From the NCBI RefSeq assembly GCF_000430845.1, contig NZ_KE387264.1:126750-190749 (forward strand): a DNA stretch of 64,000 nucleotides, written 5' to 3'. Both the position numbers and the translations under genes were made by a program. Below, piece after piece: positions 1 to 7,666 of the stretch. This stretch comes from Chryseobacterium gregarium DSM 19109 (GTDB lineage: Bacteria; Bacteroidota; Bacteroidia; Flavobacteriales; Weeksellaceae). Position 1 is the first letter of the stretch; each line of letters starts with the position of its first letter. Under the pieces are notes generated by a model that ran no database searches, was not told where the DNA came from, and saw nothing but the letters and a program-made list of their open reading frames with translations.

Positions 1-649
1 TGGAAGGTTTTTCAGGAAAATCGTCATCATCGCCGTCAGATGTTTCAGCTGACCTGTTTTCCGGTGAAATAAAATAACTGCGGTGCCTGATGGTCTGCAT
101 CATGGTAAAGCCCAGGTATAATGAAAGGCTGATCAGCGAGACAAAAAGCAGCTGAAGGGAAGTGTATTCCCCACCCTTATGGCTGACCGTATAATTCGGT
201 AAGATAAGCACGAAGATACTGATGGAGGTGAGTGTAATAAGTGCCGTGCTGACTCCCTGAAGGGTAAAGTTCTGTACTTTGAATTTAACAGAACCTATGA
301 TAATACAGCCGCCGATAATGCCCGTAAGAATAATCATTACTGCTGCGTATACCGTGTCCCGGGCCAGTGTTATGGTTTCAAGCCCTTTAGCGCCCAGCAT
401 AATTGAAATAATAAGGGCTACCTCTATCACGGTAATGGCAAAGGCAAGCAGGAGCGTTCCGAAAGGTTCGCCGACACGAAACGCGATCACTTCTGAATGA
501 TACACGGCAGCCAGAACGCTTCCTATCAGAAATAGCGAAAGGACTGCAGAATAGAATGTACCGGAAAAAAAATGACTGCCGAAATACGCCAGCCAGGCGA
601 GAACGGGAATCAGTATGGTCCAGATTAAAAGATATATTTTTTTCTTCAT
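1..649 (-). CDS. chaA: ChaA-type cation/proton antiporter, 3' end missing
   Basis: Read on the minus strand, an ATG at 649 opens a frame that stays open to the window edge, giving about 216 residues with the C-terminus missing. The product is a polytopic membrane protein. Hydrophobic segments lie near residues 5-25, 30-48, 65-85, 100-118 and 132-150. The stretch GEPFGTLLLAFAITVIEV carries the GxPxGTxxLAxxxTxxEV signature of the CaCA-related ChaA family, which exchanges Na+, Ca2+ or K+ for protons at the inner membrane. An acidic run (SDGDDDD) follows the fifth helix and resembles the loop between the two halves of such antiporters. The family assignment rests on that motif; the substrate ion cannot be read from the sequence. 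Confidence 0.8.
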   Translation of the reverse strand, partial: MKKKIYLLIWTILIPVLAWLAYFGSHFFSGTFYSAVLSLFLIGSVLAAVYHSEVIAFRVGEPFGTLLLAFAITVIEVALIISIMLGAKGLETITLARDTVYAAVMIILTGIIGGCIIIGSVKFKVQNFTLQGVSTALITLTSISIFVLILPNYTVSHKGGEYTSLQLLFVSLISLSLYLGFTMMQTIRHRSYFISPENRSAETSDGDDDDFPEKPS

Positions 650-1193
650 AAAGTTTTTTGCTATCGGTTCAGTAACAAGAGAGTAGGGGTTGGAAATGAG
701 GGAATTAATTGATTCTGCCGGAATACTTGTATGACATTGAAAACTGCAAAGGTTAATTTCTGCATGTTTCAGACGAAAACAGCATCATCAGATCATGGCG
801 TCTGCCCGATTCATATGGCAAGATAAATAAATGGCACATGACTTTCGGTAAAGATACTGTTAATTTGTCAGACTTATATATGATAGCTTTATCTGCTCCG
901 ATGATCACGGAAATCAGATGAAAAATTCGCGGTATTTAAAATGAAATGATAGATCAGAGGTTCTCGGTTTTATTCGGTTTTTAAATAACCGGCCGGTTTT
1001 CTTTTTACGGTTTCCGGTGAGAAGTCAGTAGCAGCATGATACCTTTTTTGTAAATCAGGTTTGAATTGCTGATTGATAATGTATTGATATGGAAATCCTG
1101 TAAGCCATTCCATTGCTTTTTAATGGCGGTAAAGTATAAGGTGAAAAATTGTAAAAAAAATGTATGGCAGTTACAACAGGCTTTGGCCGTTTA
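650..1193. other. Intergenic stretch without a recognised gene
   Basis: This 544-bp stretch lies between the start of the chaA-like gene and the stop of the XRE gene, both on the minus strand. It should contain the chaA promoter and the 3' end of the XRE transcript. Both strands have only short overlapping frames with no recognisable protein, and I found no convincing terminator hairpin or TAnnTTTG box. Confidence 0.4.
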
Positions 1194-1397
1194 CTATTCT
1201 TTATATTCGAGGATGTCTCCCGGCTGGCATTCCAGGATTTTACAGATGGCTTCAAGCGTATCAAAGCGTACACCTTTGGCTTTTCCTGTTTTAAAGATTG
1301 AAAGATTGACAGGACTGATGCCCAGCTTTTCAGCCAATTCTTTACTCTGCATTTTACGGGTGGCCAGCATGACATCCAGGTTGACTATAATGGGCAT
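1194..1397 (-). CDS. Small XRE-family (Cro/C1-type HTH) transcriptional regulator
   Basis: The 67-residue protein is essentially one helix-turn-helix domain. Residues 19-40 (KELAEKLGISPVNLSIFKTG) form the HTH, and the tail LECQPGDILEYKE is typical of the YozG-like single-domain XRE group. These proteins bind DNA as dimers and are often encoded beside a DUF2975 membrane protein; no such partner is visible here. Overlapping frames of 106 and 114 residues cover the same DNA but look like nothing known, so this frame was chosen. The target is unknown; autoregulation is a guess. Confidence 0.85.
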   Translation of the reverse strand: MPIIVNLDVMLATRKMQSKELAEKLGISPVNLSIFKTGKAKGVRFDTLEAICKILECQPGDILEYKE

Positions 1398-1605
1398 TTT
1401 ATATAAATAGATCTTGTTCGTTCTGTAAATATAGTGCCAGTCTGCCTATATTAACAAAAAAAGTGCAGGAAATTCCCAGTATGCAACGGATAAAAACCAT
1501 TCAGCTTATATGTTTCACTTCTGTAAAAAATATTGCAAATAGTATAGGTCAAGTAATAAAATAGTACACTTCTGAAATCAGGTAAGATGAATGATGATCC
1601 TTCTT

Positions 1606-2250
1606 TTAAAGTAATTGGCTGATCATGCTTACATCTGAATTTCTGTGCTCGGAATACAGATGGGAATGAAAATCATTTAATTTAATTAAGGTTTTTAATA
1701 AATGGCTTTTTTCTTCATCGCAGAGCTTTCCTGACAGGATAACAGAGGTGAGGTTGACTTTCTCAACCGACTGGTGAAAACGCTCTTCCCCTTTTTCGGT
1801 CAGGTTCAGCCTTTTGCTCCTTCGGTCTTCCTCATCATTTTTTTCCTCAATCAGTCCGGCGTCCAGGAGCCTTTTAATGATCTGGGTACCGGTCTGTTTT
1901 TCATGGCCGTTTCTTTCAATCAACTGTATTTTGGTAAGGTTCGGCTCATCTTTCAGGCGGTACAGGTAAGTGAATTCTTCATTGGCCAGTTCAGGGAATT
2001 CACCCAGCCCTTTCCTTATCAGCTGTTTGGAATACCTGCTCAGCAGAAGGATCTGCTTACAGATTTCGTTTTCTCTGAAGGAAACCTCATGCTTTTCGTT
2101 CTTAAAAAGCTTGGTAGGGCTTTCTTCCCTGTATTTTTTATCGTTCAGCCACAGGCGGAAATCTTCCACCTTAGCATGAGGCGTATAGGATCCGGAATTT
2201 TCAAAATCTTTTACCTGCAACAGCAGATCGATAAAAAAATCAGTATGCAT
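1606..2250 (-). CDS. MarR-family winged-helix transcriptional regulator
   Basis: The protein has 214 residues from the ATG at 2250. A longer frame reaches 2355 but would overlap the upstream SDR gene by 58 bp, and its extra 35 residues look like antisense SDR, so the downstream start is preferred. Residues 100-175 form a winged helix. The segment LTKIQLIERNGHEKQTGT is followed by the wing EKNDEEDRRSKRLNLTEKG, whose D-x-R-S-K-R-x-x-L-T pattern is the classic MarR wing. The first 90 residues are less typical of MarR proteins. The gene lies 47 bp downstream of the SDR on the same strand, so the two are probably co-transcribed and the regulator may control that pair. The ligand is unknown. Confidence 0.85.
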   Translation of the reverse strand: MHTDFFIDLLLQVKDFENSGSYTPHAKVEDFRLWLNDKKYREESPTKLFKNEKHEVSFRENEICKQILLLSRYSKQLIRKGLGEFPELANEEFTYLYRLKDEPNLTKIQLIERNGHEKQTGTQIIKRLLDAGLIEEKNDEEDRRSKRLNLTEKGEERFHQSVEKVNLTSVILSGKLCDEEKSHLLKTLIKLNDFHSHLYSEHRNSDVSMISQLL

Positions 2251-2297
2251 TAGATAATTTTGATGTAAAGATATACGTTTGTCGACGGGATTCAAAA

Positions 2298-2996
2298 TTA
2301 CAGTCTGACACTTCCCATTCCACCGTCGATGCCAAAAACCTGTCCGGTAATCCATGCCGCTTTATCGGAAAGCAAAAATTCCGTCATCTCCGCGATTTCA
2401 GAAGGGTTTCCGATTCTCTGAAGCGGATGCCTTTTGGCCGAAGCTTCCCTTTTTTCAGGTGTGGAGAGCAACTGTAACGCGAGAGCAGTATCCGTTAAAG
2501 AAGGCGCGATGGCATTAACCCGTATTTTCTGGGATGAAAATTCCGCTGCCAGGCTTTTTACCAGTCCTTCAACGGCGCTTTTGCTGGCAGAAACTGAAGC
2601 ATGAAAAGGCATTCCCAACTTTGCGGCTACCGAACTGTAAAGTATGATGGATGAGCTTTCCGGTTTTTTCAGGTTCGGAAGCAGTTTCTGAATACATTTG
2701 ACAGCCCCTAAAACATTGATTTCAAAATCTTTTTTAAAGTCCTCTTCCGCAAGTCGGCTAAATGGTTTAAGATTGATGCTTCCGGGAGCATACACGAGGC
2801 CATCGACCCTTTCCGGAAAAGTAAGCCCGTCTAAATTTCCGGTAAGGATATCCATTTCATGAAATTCGATATTGGGATGCCGCAGTTCCGGATTAAAAGT
2901 CCTGGAAATACCGATGATTTTATGGTTTTCCGAAAGGATTTTCGCAGTGGCGAGCCCGATCCCTGATCCGCATCCGATGATGACTATGTTTTTCAT
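2298..2996 (-). CDS. Short-chain dehydrogenase/reductase lacking the usual catalytic Tyr
   Basis: This is a 232-residue Rossmann-fold protein. The nucleotide-binding GCGSGIG is at residues 8-14 and the SDR serine lies in YSSVAAK near residue 122. The C-terminal GQVFGIDGGM is the usual end of the fold. Where most SDRs have YxxxK this one reads VSASK, so the lysine is present but the tyrosine is valine. It could therefore be inactive, use another acid, or belong to an atypical SDR subgroup. It heads a two-gene unit with the MarR-type regulator. Substrate and cofactor cannot be inferred. Confidence 0.8.
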   Translation of the reverse strand: MKNIVIIGCGSGIGLATAKILSENHKIIGISRTFNPELRHPNIEFHEMDILTGNLDGLTFPERVDGLVYAPGSINLKPFSRLAEEDFKKDFEINVLGAVKCIQKLLPNLKKPESSSIILYSSVAAKLGMPFHASVSASKSAVEGLVKSLAAEFSSQKIRVNAIAPSLTDTALALQLLSTPEKREASAKRHPLQRIGNPSEIAEMTEFLLSDKAAWITGQVFGIDGGMGSVRL

Positions 2997-3192
2997 ATTT
3001 GTTTTTTGCTTTATTATAATGACTAAATTTTTAGAGTTGGTTTTTTAGATTTGAATACACAAAATCTGCATAATTACCGATAAACTATTGTTGAAATTAT
3101 TTCAAAATGTTATCAAACTTTATTATCCCATAACCGAATATTAAATCAAATCAGTCAGTCTTAAGGATTGAATCCAGGGCTGTGCAGTATGT

Positions 3193-3474
3193 TTATCTTT
3201 TTGAGATTTTATTATTGCTGATCACACGCTGTCTGCTGCACCTGAAACGGATGATTTCCTCTTTTCTCTTCATAAGGTGCTTTTGACTGAGTCCGGAGTT
3301 GACGCGTTTTCTCCACAGCCTGAAACTGGATGGCTTAAGCTCGGAGCGCATCAGTTGGATTACTTCCGCTTCACTGATGACGAACTGAAAGGCAATGGCT
3401 TCAAACGGTGTACGGTCTTCCCATGCCATTTCAATAATCCGGTCGGTTTGCTGAAGAGTGAATTGTTTATCCAT
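3193..3474 (-). CDS. DUF2805 / TIGR03643-family protein
   Basis: The 93-residue protein carries the family signature in its first 60 residues: DRIIEMAWEDRTPFEAI, then SEAEVIQLMRSELKPSSF and RLWRKRV. This resembles a small helical, possibly DNA-binding fold, but its biochemical role is unknown to me. The last 25 residues are basic and do not look conserved. It lies 39 bp downstream of the DUF2256 gene on the same strand. From memory, DUF2256 and DUF2805 genes often sit next to photolyase/cryptochrome genes in Bacteroidetes and other marine bacteria; no photolyase lies nearby here. Confidence 0.85.
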   Translation of the reverse strand: MDKQFTLQQTDRIIEMAWEDRTPFEAIAFQFVISEAEVIQLMRSELKPSSFRLWRKRVNSGLSQKHLMKRKEEIIRFRCSRQRVISNNKISKR

Positions 3475-3513
3475 AATGTTATTTTTGCGGGATTATCTTC
3501 CTGCATGATCAGG

Positions 3514-3693
3514 TTAGAGTATTCCCGTTTCTTGTTGGCAGATCTCTGGTGTACCGGAGGATGTTGATTTTTTATTTCTTCGGCACCGTTCGCTGCAGTA
3601 TTTAATCTCGTCCCAGTTCTTTTTCCACTTTTTGCGCCAGTTGAAAGGAAGTCCGCAGACTTCACAGGTCTTTGAAGGCAGTCCGGCCGGCAT
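3514..3693 (-). CDS. DUF2256-family small zinc-finger-like protein
   Basis: Reading the minus strand from the ATG at 3693 gives 59 residues starting MPAGLPSKTCEVCGLPFNWR. The CxxC (Cys10, Cys13) and the later KYCSERCRRN (Cys33, Cys37) are the four expected metal ligands, and the W-R-K-K-W core is diagnostic of DUF2256. The start lies 3 bp after the stop of the upstream aarF gene, so the two are almost certainly one transcript. A longer frame in another register overlaps it but resembles no protein. Function unknown; metal binding is inferred from the cysteines. Confidence 0.9.
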   Translation of the reverse strand: MPAGLPSKTCEVCGLPFNWRKKWKKNWDEIKYCSERCRRNKKSTSSGTPEICQQETGIL

Positions 3694-3696
3694 CTT

Positions 3697-5016
3697 TTAT
3701 GGTTTAATAAAATTCTGATAATTATTGATGACCACGCGGTTTGATTTCAGGTCATGCATCATATGGTACAGCCCGAAGAATGTCCTGTTAAGGTAGATAA
3801 AATGTCTGGAACCCCTGTTGGCATTCATCCCTTTCATATCGCTGAGCTTTGAATACCGCTGTCCGAGGTCTGCTATTTCATTAAAGAATGAATCATCGGA
3901 AAAATCAAAATCTCCCCGGTTGAAAGGCCGGGTAAATAGTTCCAGCAATTCATAAAAGAGTTTGGAAAAGAATGCAGTTTCCTCAGGAGTATCGTCATCA
4001 CGCAATATTTCCAGCGTATACAATTTTTCTCTGAATATCTCAGGGTTTTTCAGGTTTTCTTCCCTGGCCAGCTCAAAATAAGGCGTATAAAAGTCTTCCG
4101 GGATTTCTTTGATGCATCCGAAATCGATCACCAGTAGCTTCTGATCATCCGAAACGAGAAAGTTTCCCGGATGCGGATCTGCATGTACTTTTTTAAGGAT
4201 ATGCATCTGATACATGTAAAAATCCCAGAGGGTCTGGCCTATGGAATTCAGCTGATCCTGTGTATTGTCTTTTTTGATAAACTCTGAAAAATGAAGCCCG
4301 GGCATCCAGTCCATCGTAATGATTTTTTCACAGGAATATTCGGGATAATAGGCCGGGAAAAGAATATTCGGGAGATGCATGCATTCTTCTGAAAAATGCT
4401 GGCTTCGCTGAAGTTCAAGAGTATAATCCGTTTCTTCGTAAAGCTTATCTTCAACTTCCTGAAAATAAGACTCCGAACCATCCTTTTTAATATTGAACAT
4501 CTTCATCGCAATGGGTTTTACCATTTTAAGGTCGCTGCTGATGCTCTCACGCACGCCGGGATATTGTATTTTCACCGCAAGGGCTCTGTTATTTTTCCGG
4601 GCTTTGTGCACCTGGCCGATGCTTGCCGCATTTACGGATTCCGAAGAAAACTCATCAAATATTTCTTCAGGGTTTTTCCCGAAGTATTTCCTGAACGTTT
4701 TCCTCACCAGTGCTCCTGAAAGCGGCGGTACTGAAAACTGGGACAGGGAAAACTTTTCTACATATTCCACCGGAAGCATATTTTTCTCCATGCTCAGCAT
4801 CTGGGCAACTTTAAGGGCAGAACCTTTCAGTTCTTTCAGCGAATCGTAGATGTCCGAAGCGTTGTCTTCATTCAGGATCTTTCTCGCCTCACCTTCATCT
4901 TTGGTAATTTTATTGCCATAATATTTAAGATAATTGACGCCCACTTTGGCACCCGCTTTCAGAAGGCTGCCGGTTCTTTCAATTTTTCCCGTCGGTATTT
5001 TATCTAATGTTTTCAT
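3697..5016 (-). CDS. ABC1/AarF (UbiB/COQ8-like) atypical protein kinase
   Basis: The protein has 439 residues. The ABC1 signature KVAQMLSMEKNMLP is at residues 69-82 (variant of the KxGQ motif). The nucleotide-binding lysine is in LAVKIQYPG (Lys149). The catalytic loop HADPHPGNFL is at residues 278-287 and the metal-binding DFG at 298-300. Family members are unusual ATPases or kinases tied to quinone and isoprenoid lipid metabolism. No C-terminal membrane anchor is obvious, unlike E. coli UbiB. It sits between the TetR-like gene (19 bp upstream) and DUF2256 (3 bp downstream). Its place in a regulator-DUF cluster away from ubiquinone genes suggests a specialised role rather than housekeeping UbiB. 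Confidence 0.9.
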   Translation of the reverse strand: MKTLDKIPTGKIERTGSLLKAGAKVGVNYLKYYGNKITKDEGEARKILNEDNASDIYDSLKELKGSALKVAQMLSMEKNMLPVEYVEKFSLSQFSVPPLSGALVRKTFRKYFGKNPEEIFDEFSSESVNAASIGQVHKARKNNRALAVKIQYPGVRESISSDLKMVKPIAMKMFNIKKDGSESYFQEVEDKLYEETDYTLELQRSQHFSEECMHLPNILFPAYYPEYSCEKIITMDWMPGLHFSEFIKKDNTQDQLNSIGQTLWDFYMYQMHILKKVHADPHPGNFLVSDDQKLLVIDFGCIKEIPEDFYTPYFELAREENLKNPEIFREKLYTLEILRDDDTPEETAFFSKLFYELLELFTRPFNRGDFDFSDDSFFNEIADLGQRYSKLSDMKGMNANRGSRHFIYLNRTFFGLYHMMHDLKSNRVVINNYQNFIKP

Positions 5017-5035
5017 AAGTTCTTATTGATTTCAT

Positions 5036-5689
5036 TTACCTGTTTTCTTTCCATAAAAATTTTCCCAGATCGAGAAGCTTCTTCAGCGGTTCGTTATCGA
5101 TCAGTTCAAATCCCGTATCAATGGTTTTTTCAATGAAAATATCTGTTTTTTCAAAATCCGGCGATGTATCTTTTTTCCAGAACTCGATGCAGGAAACCAG
5201 GTGGAGCCACAGGGCCTGCTGCCTTGATTTTTCGTTGAAATTCCTGATTTTATCCGCTTTCCTCAGTATTTCCCATTCGTTGAAATCCAGCGTACTGATA
5301 AATTGCTCATGCGTCTTTTTAAGGTTATTTAAGACCTTTGCATTCTCCATTCTGTCTTTTCCCAGTAATGCAAGGACGAGCGATCTGTTCATGGTCAGGT
5401 TCTCAAAGAAAATAAAATAGACATTAAGCATCTTTTCCTTTGCCGTTACCTCTCCTGAAATATTGACTTCAGCAGCAAGTTCCAGAGACTTTTTAAAAAG
5501 ATGATTGAAGATTTCCCTTTCCATAAGCTCAAATCCGGAAAAGAAATGGTAGAACTCTTTTTCCTCAAACGCGTTTTCTTTAGCAAACAGGTAGACATTC
5601 TTCGGTTTTTCTCCATGGTTAAGAATATAATCACCATACAGTTCCAATATTCTTTCCTGGGTTATATAATTTTGGCTTTGATTATCCAT
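5036..5689 (-). CDS. TetR/AcrR-like transcriptional regulator
   Basis: From the ATG at 5689 (MDNQSQNYIT) the protein has 217 residues. Upstream in-frame starts exist at 5704 (ATG) and 5707 (TTG), but they run into a candidate -7 box and operator. Residues 8-60 fit a TetR-type HTH: TQERILELYGDYI, then AFEEKEFYHFFSGFELMER, the position of the recognition helix. The rest is a helical ligand and dimer domain with no recognisable ligand site. It heads the aarF-DUF2256-DUF2805 unit and is divergent from ribA across a 90-bp gap containing a 16-bp perfect palindrome. Control of both directions is a reasonable inference. Confidence 0.8.
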   Translation of the reverse strand: MDNQSQNYITQERILELYGDYILNHGEKPKNVYLFAKENAFEEKEFYHFFSGFELMEREIFNHLFKKSLELAAEVNISGEVTAKEKMLNVYFIFFENLTMNRSLVLALLGKDRMENAKVLNNLKKTHEQFISTLDFNEWEILRKADKIRNFNEKSRQQALWLHLVSCIEFWKKDTSPDFEKTDIFIEKTIDTGFELIDNEPLKKLLDLGKFLWKENR

Positions 5690-5711
5690 TGAATTTATTT
5701 TCATCAAATTT

Positions 5712-5727
5712 AGTAATTTAAATTACT
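5712..5727. promoter_or_regulatory. 16-bp perfect palindrome, candidate TetR operator
   Basis: AGTAATTTAAATTACT is a perfect inverted repeat in the gap between the divergent TetR-like gene and ribA. A candidate -7 box for the leftward gene (TAAATTTG on the minus strand, 5705-5712) abuts it, so a bound protein would block that promoter. The pairing is seen in the sequence; the link to the adjacent regulator is inference from position. Confidence 0.6.
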
Positions 5728-5745
5728 TTAAATTAAAATAAAGTA

Positions 5746-5753
5746 TAAATTTG
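5746..5753 (+). promoter_or_regulatory. Candidate -7 box (TAAATTTG) of ribA
   Basis: TAAATTTG matches the Bacteroidetes TAnnTTTG element and lies 26 bp before the ribA start. No clear TTG-type -33 element is seen at the expected distance; the region upstream is the A+T-rich palindrome. The leader would be very short. Confidence 0.4.
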
Positions 5754-5779
5754 TACTATATAAATGATTTAAATTTTAG

Positions 5780-6373
5780 ATGATGTTGAAAATACAAGCA
5801 CAGTCTACTGTACCTACTGAATTTGGGATGTTTACCGTATATGCATTTTCTGAAGAAGAAACGGACTGGATGCCTCACCTGGTATGGGTTTATGAAACAA
5901 CAGATTTAAGTAAGACGGTGAATGTACGGTTCCATTCAGAATGTATTACCGGTGAAATCTTCCATTCTAAAAAATGCGAATGCGGGCAGCAGCTTGATGC
6001 TGCTATGAAATTTGTTTCTGAAAACGGAGGAATGATCATTTACCTGAGACAGGAAGGGCGAAATATCGGAATCATCAATAAATTAAAAGCCTATGCTCTT
6101 CAGGAACAGGGATTAGATACGGTGGAAGCCAATCTTCAGCTGGGATTACCGGCAGACGGAAGAAATTTTGAGGTTGCGATCGAGATGCTTAAGCTTTTGG
6201 AGGTAAGAAGCATTTATTTGCTTACCAATAATCCCGACAAACTAAAAGCGATCGAAAATAGTGACATCATCCTCGCCGGGAGAGTACCTTTGGAAATAGA
6301 CCCCAATTCATCTAATGAAGATTACCTGATGACCAAGAAAGACTATTTCGGTCATCTGCTGGAGAAAGTATAA
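5780..6373 (+). CDS. ribA: GTP cyclohydrolase II
   Basis: This 197-residue single-domain enzyme opens GTP to 2,5-diamino-6-ribosylamino-pyrimidinone phosphate, the first step of riboflavin synthesis. The zinc ligands are Cys55, Cys66 and Cys68 in ECITGEIFHSKKCECGQQL. The nucleotide motif YLRQEGRNIGI spans residues 88-98, and LGLPADGRNF carries the expected Asp and Arg. The length matches stand-alone RibA, without the RibB half that many bacteria fuse to it. Its place opposite a TetR-like gene, away from other rib genes, suggests a regulated second copy that supplies flavin for a special purpose; this is inference. ATG at 5780 and 5783 are both possible. Confidence 0.93.
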   Translation: MMLKIQAQSTVPTEFGMFTVYAFSEEETDWMPHLVWVYETTDLSKTVNVRFHSECITGEIFHSKKCECGQQLDAAMKFVSENGGMIIYLRQEGRNIGIINKLKAYALQEQGLDTVEANLQLGLPADGRNFEVAIEMLKLLEVRSIYLLTNNPDKLKAIENSDIILAGRVPLEIDPNSSNEDYLMTKKDYFGHLLEKV

Positions 6374-6505
6374 ACTACATCCAGAATCATATTAATCCAG
6401 ACTCTGGATAAACAGATGTTATAGAAAAGGAATGAACTATAGATTTTACTGTTTAGGATCCGATGGTTAATTTATAGCACTGTAAAAACCAGGACTTATT
6501 CCCAC

Positions 6506-6538
6506 AAAAAAATGCGGAACTGTTTTTGTGCCGCATTT
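6506..6538 (-). terminator. Rho-independent terminator reading leftward, perhaps bidirectional
   Basis: AAATGCGG (6510-6517) pairs with CCGCATTT (6531-6538) over a 13-nt loop. On the minus strand the stem is followed by a run of T (complement of the A run at 6506-6512), which suits the hypothetical gene at 6634-7059. A second, overlapping pairing, CACAAAAA (6503-6510) with TTTTTGTG (6523-6530), is also possible. Going rightward there is no good T-tract, so ribA termination here is less certain. Confidence 0.6.
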
Positions 6539-6633
6539 CTTATTAGTTATCTGTTAAAAATATCATGAGTTTAGCACTAAGCTGCTAAACCATCCTCAGA
6601 TATAGTTGTTTCTAAAAATGGAAGAACTGGTTA

Positions 6634-7059
6634 TTAACCATATTTTCTGTTGGAATTATAATTATTAGGGGGATGTATTCCGTGAAAGTTATTGTAAGTG
6701 TAATATAGGTCTTTAAAATAAATCTCCGTTTCCACTTCATATTTTTCTATAACCGGATTGCTTTTCTGAAGTTTAGGAATCACTGAAAGAATTTTGTCTT
6801 CAGAAGCCGCTTTTTTCCTGCAATGACAATACCGATGATCATTTTCAGAATGCTGCTGAAGATCAGCAACCAGAATTTCCGTATGTTCATAAGTGCTGGA
6901 TTTCTCAAACGTTTCCTGCTCCAGGGTAAACCATGGCTCACCGTGATAAAAAAAGTGATCAATTATTTCAGGATGATTGGAGTCTTTTTTTTCCAAAGGC
7001 GCAGATGAATGATAGCCGTTGCATTGTGTGCATACAGCAACCTGTATTTTTATAGACAT
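6634..7059 (-). CDS. Hypothetical protein with paired cysteine motifs
   Basis: I do not recognise this protein. From the ATG at 7059 (MSIKIQVAVCTQCNGYH) it has 141 residues; the frame could start at 7113 with 18 more. It has a CxxC near the N-terminus (Cys10, Cys13) and a second cluster, YCHCRKK, mid-protein, which together could bind one metal ion or disulfide. The last 30 residues are rich in Tyr, Asn, His and Pro. There is no signal peptide or membrane segment. It stands alone, with a terminator 100 bp past its stop and a 600-bp gap upstream. It is listed because the frame is long and followed by a matching terminator. Confidence 0.6.
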   Translation of the reverse strand: MSIKIQVAVCTQCNGYHSSAPLEKKDSNHPEIIDHFFYHGEPWFTLEQETFEKSSTYEHTEILVADLQQHSENDHRYCHCRKKAASEDKILSVIPKLQKSNPVIEKYEVETEIYFKDLYYTYNNFHGIHPPNNYNSNRKYG

Positions 7060-7630
7060 AGTATTGGATTTAAAGTGTTGTGGTTTTCCTACATCAGAAG
7101 TTATGCCATACATGTAAAATCGCGAAAAATTATATGATGTCTCTGAATCGGAAACATAAAATTTTCATCAATTGTATTTAATAAACTTAAGCATCGGAAT
7201 CATCAGATTGCTTTAGGATGTTTGTTGATTTTTTAATGTCCCGTTCTCAAAAAATTAATTCAGATAACCGTTTGAAATTTCTTTTTCGACATGATTTTGA
7301 CACCTTGCATGTAAAAATGGTAAAGGAAAAATCCTTTTTTTAAGGAATATGCTCAATAAAAAGTGTTTTTTATACACTTTATATTAAAAAAATTATAAAG
7401 CCTTTTTAACGTTTCTTATCATATGATTTAAATGTATAATTTATTGTGGTATTTTTTTTATTTTTTTATGTAATCAATTGCTGATTCACGTAATAGAGTG
7501 TTAATGAGTATCATTTTTATGATAACCTTATCATTTTTTTTATACAATTCTTATCATTAAAAATCGATATGTAAATTATTGATATGTAGCTTATAGTATT
7601 AATTTTATTTTTTTTATTCAATTGAATTTT

Positions 7631-7638
7631 TATATTTG
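7631..7638 (+). promoter_or_regulatory. -7 promoter box (TATATTTG) of the Nudix-xylBA unit
   Basis: TATATTTG fits the Bacteroidetes TAnnTTTG element exactly and lies 28 bp before the regulator start. The region where a -33 TTG would be is only A/T-rich, which suggests a weak or activated promoter. The same octamer is found before GH3 (54080) and araB (58946). Confidence 0.6.
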
Positions 7639-7649
7639 TGATGTTACAT

Positions 7650-7663
7650 AAATGTTAACATTT
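7650..7663. promoter_or_regulatory. 14-bp perfect palindrome, candidate Nudix-regulator operator
   Basis: AAATGTTAACATTT is a perfect palindrome between the -7 box and the start codon of the Nudix-type regulator. A copy with a single central change (AAATGTAAACATTT) lies at the equivalent place before araB (58974-58987). The position downstream of the -7 box suits a repressor. Binding by the adjacent gene product is inferred from position and from autoregulation being common in the NrtR/AraR family. Confidence 0.65.
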
Positions 7664-7666
7664 TAA

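Larger units (their letters stand above)
7060..7666. other. 600-bp A+T-rich intergenic region with repeated TTATCAT boxes
   Basis: This gap separates the hypothetical gene from the sugar locus and has no convincing coding frame. Three TTATCAT boxes (7416-7422, 7528-7534, 7551-7557) and one inverted copy (ATGATAA, 7519-7525) lie within 145 bp. TATCAT (7509-7514) and ATGATA (7519-7524) form a 6-bp inverted repeat. GATATGTA occurs twice, 15 bp apart (7566-7573 and 7581-7588). These could be activator sites for the promoter at 7631, but no known consensus was matched. Confidence 0.5.

Noticed and set aside
1055..1410. Overlapping 106- and 114-residue frames around the XRE gene
   Set aside because: They share DNA with a clear HTH gene, have no family features and unlikely residue composition.
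3277..3665. Frames of 96 (plus) and 101 (minus) residues over the DUF2805/DUF2256 region
   Set aside because: The DUF2256 and DUF2805 frames carry recognisable signatures and explain the DNA better.
7400..7600. Possible CRISPR-like or iteron array from repeated short boxes
   Set aside because: The boxes are only 7-8 bp and irregularly spaced, with no replication or cas genes nearby; kept only as a regulatory candidate.
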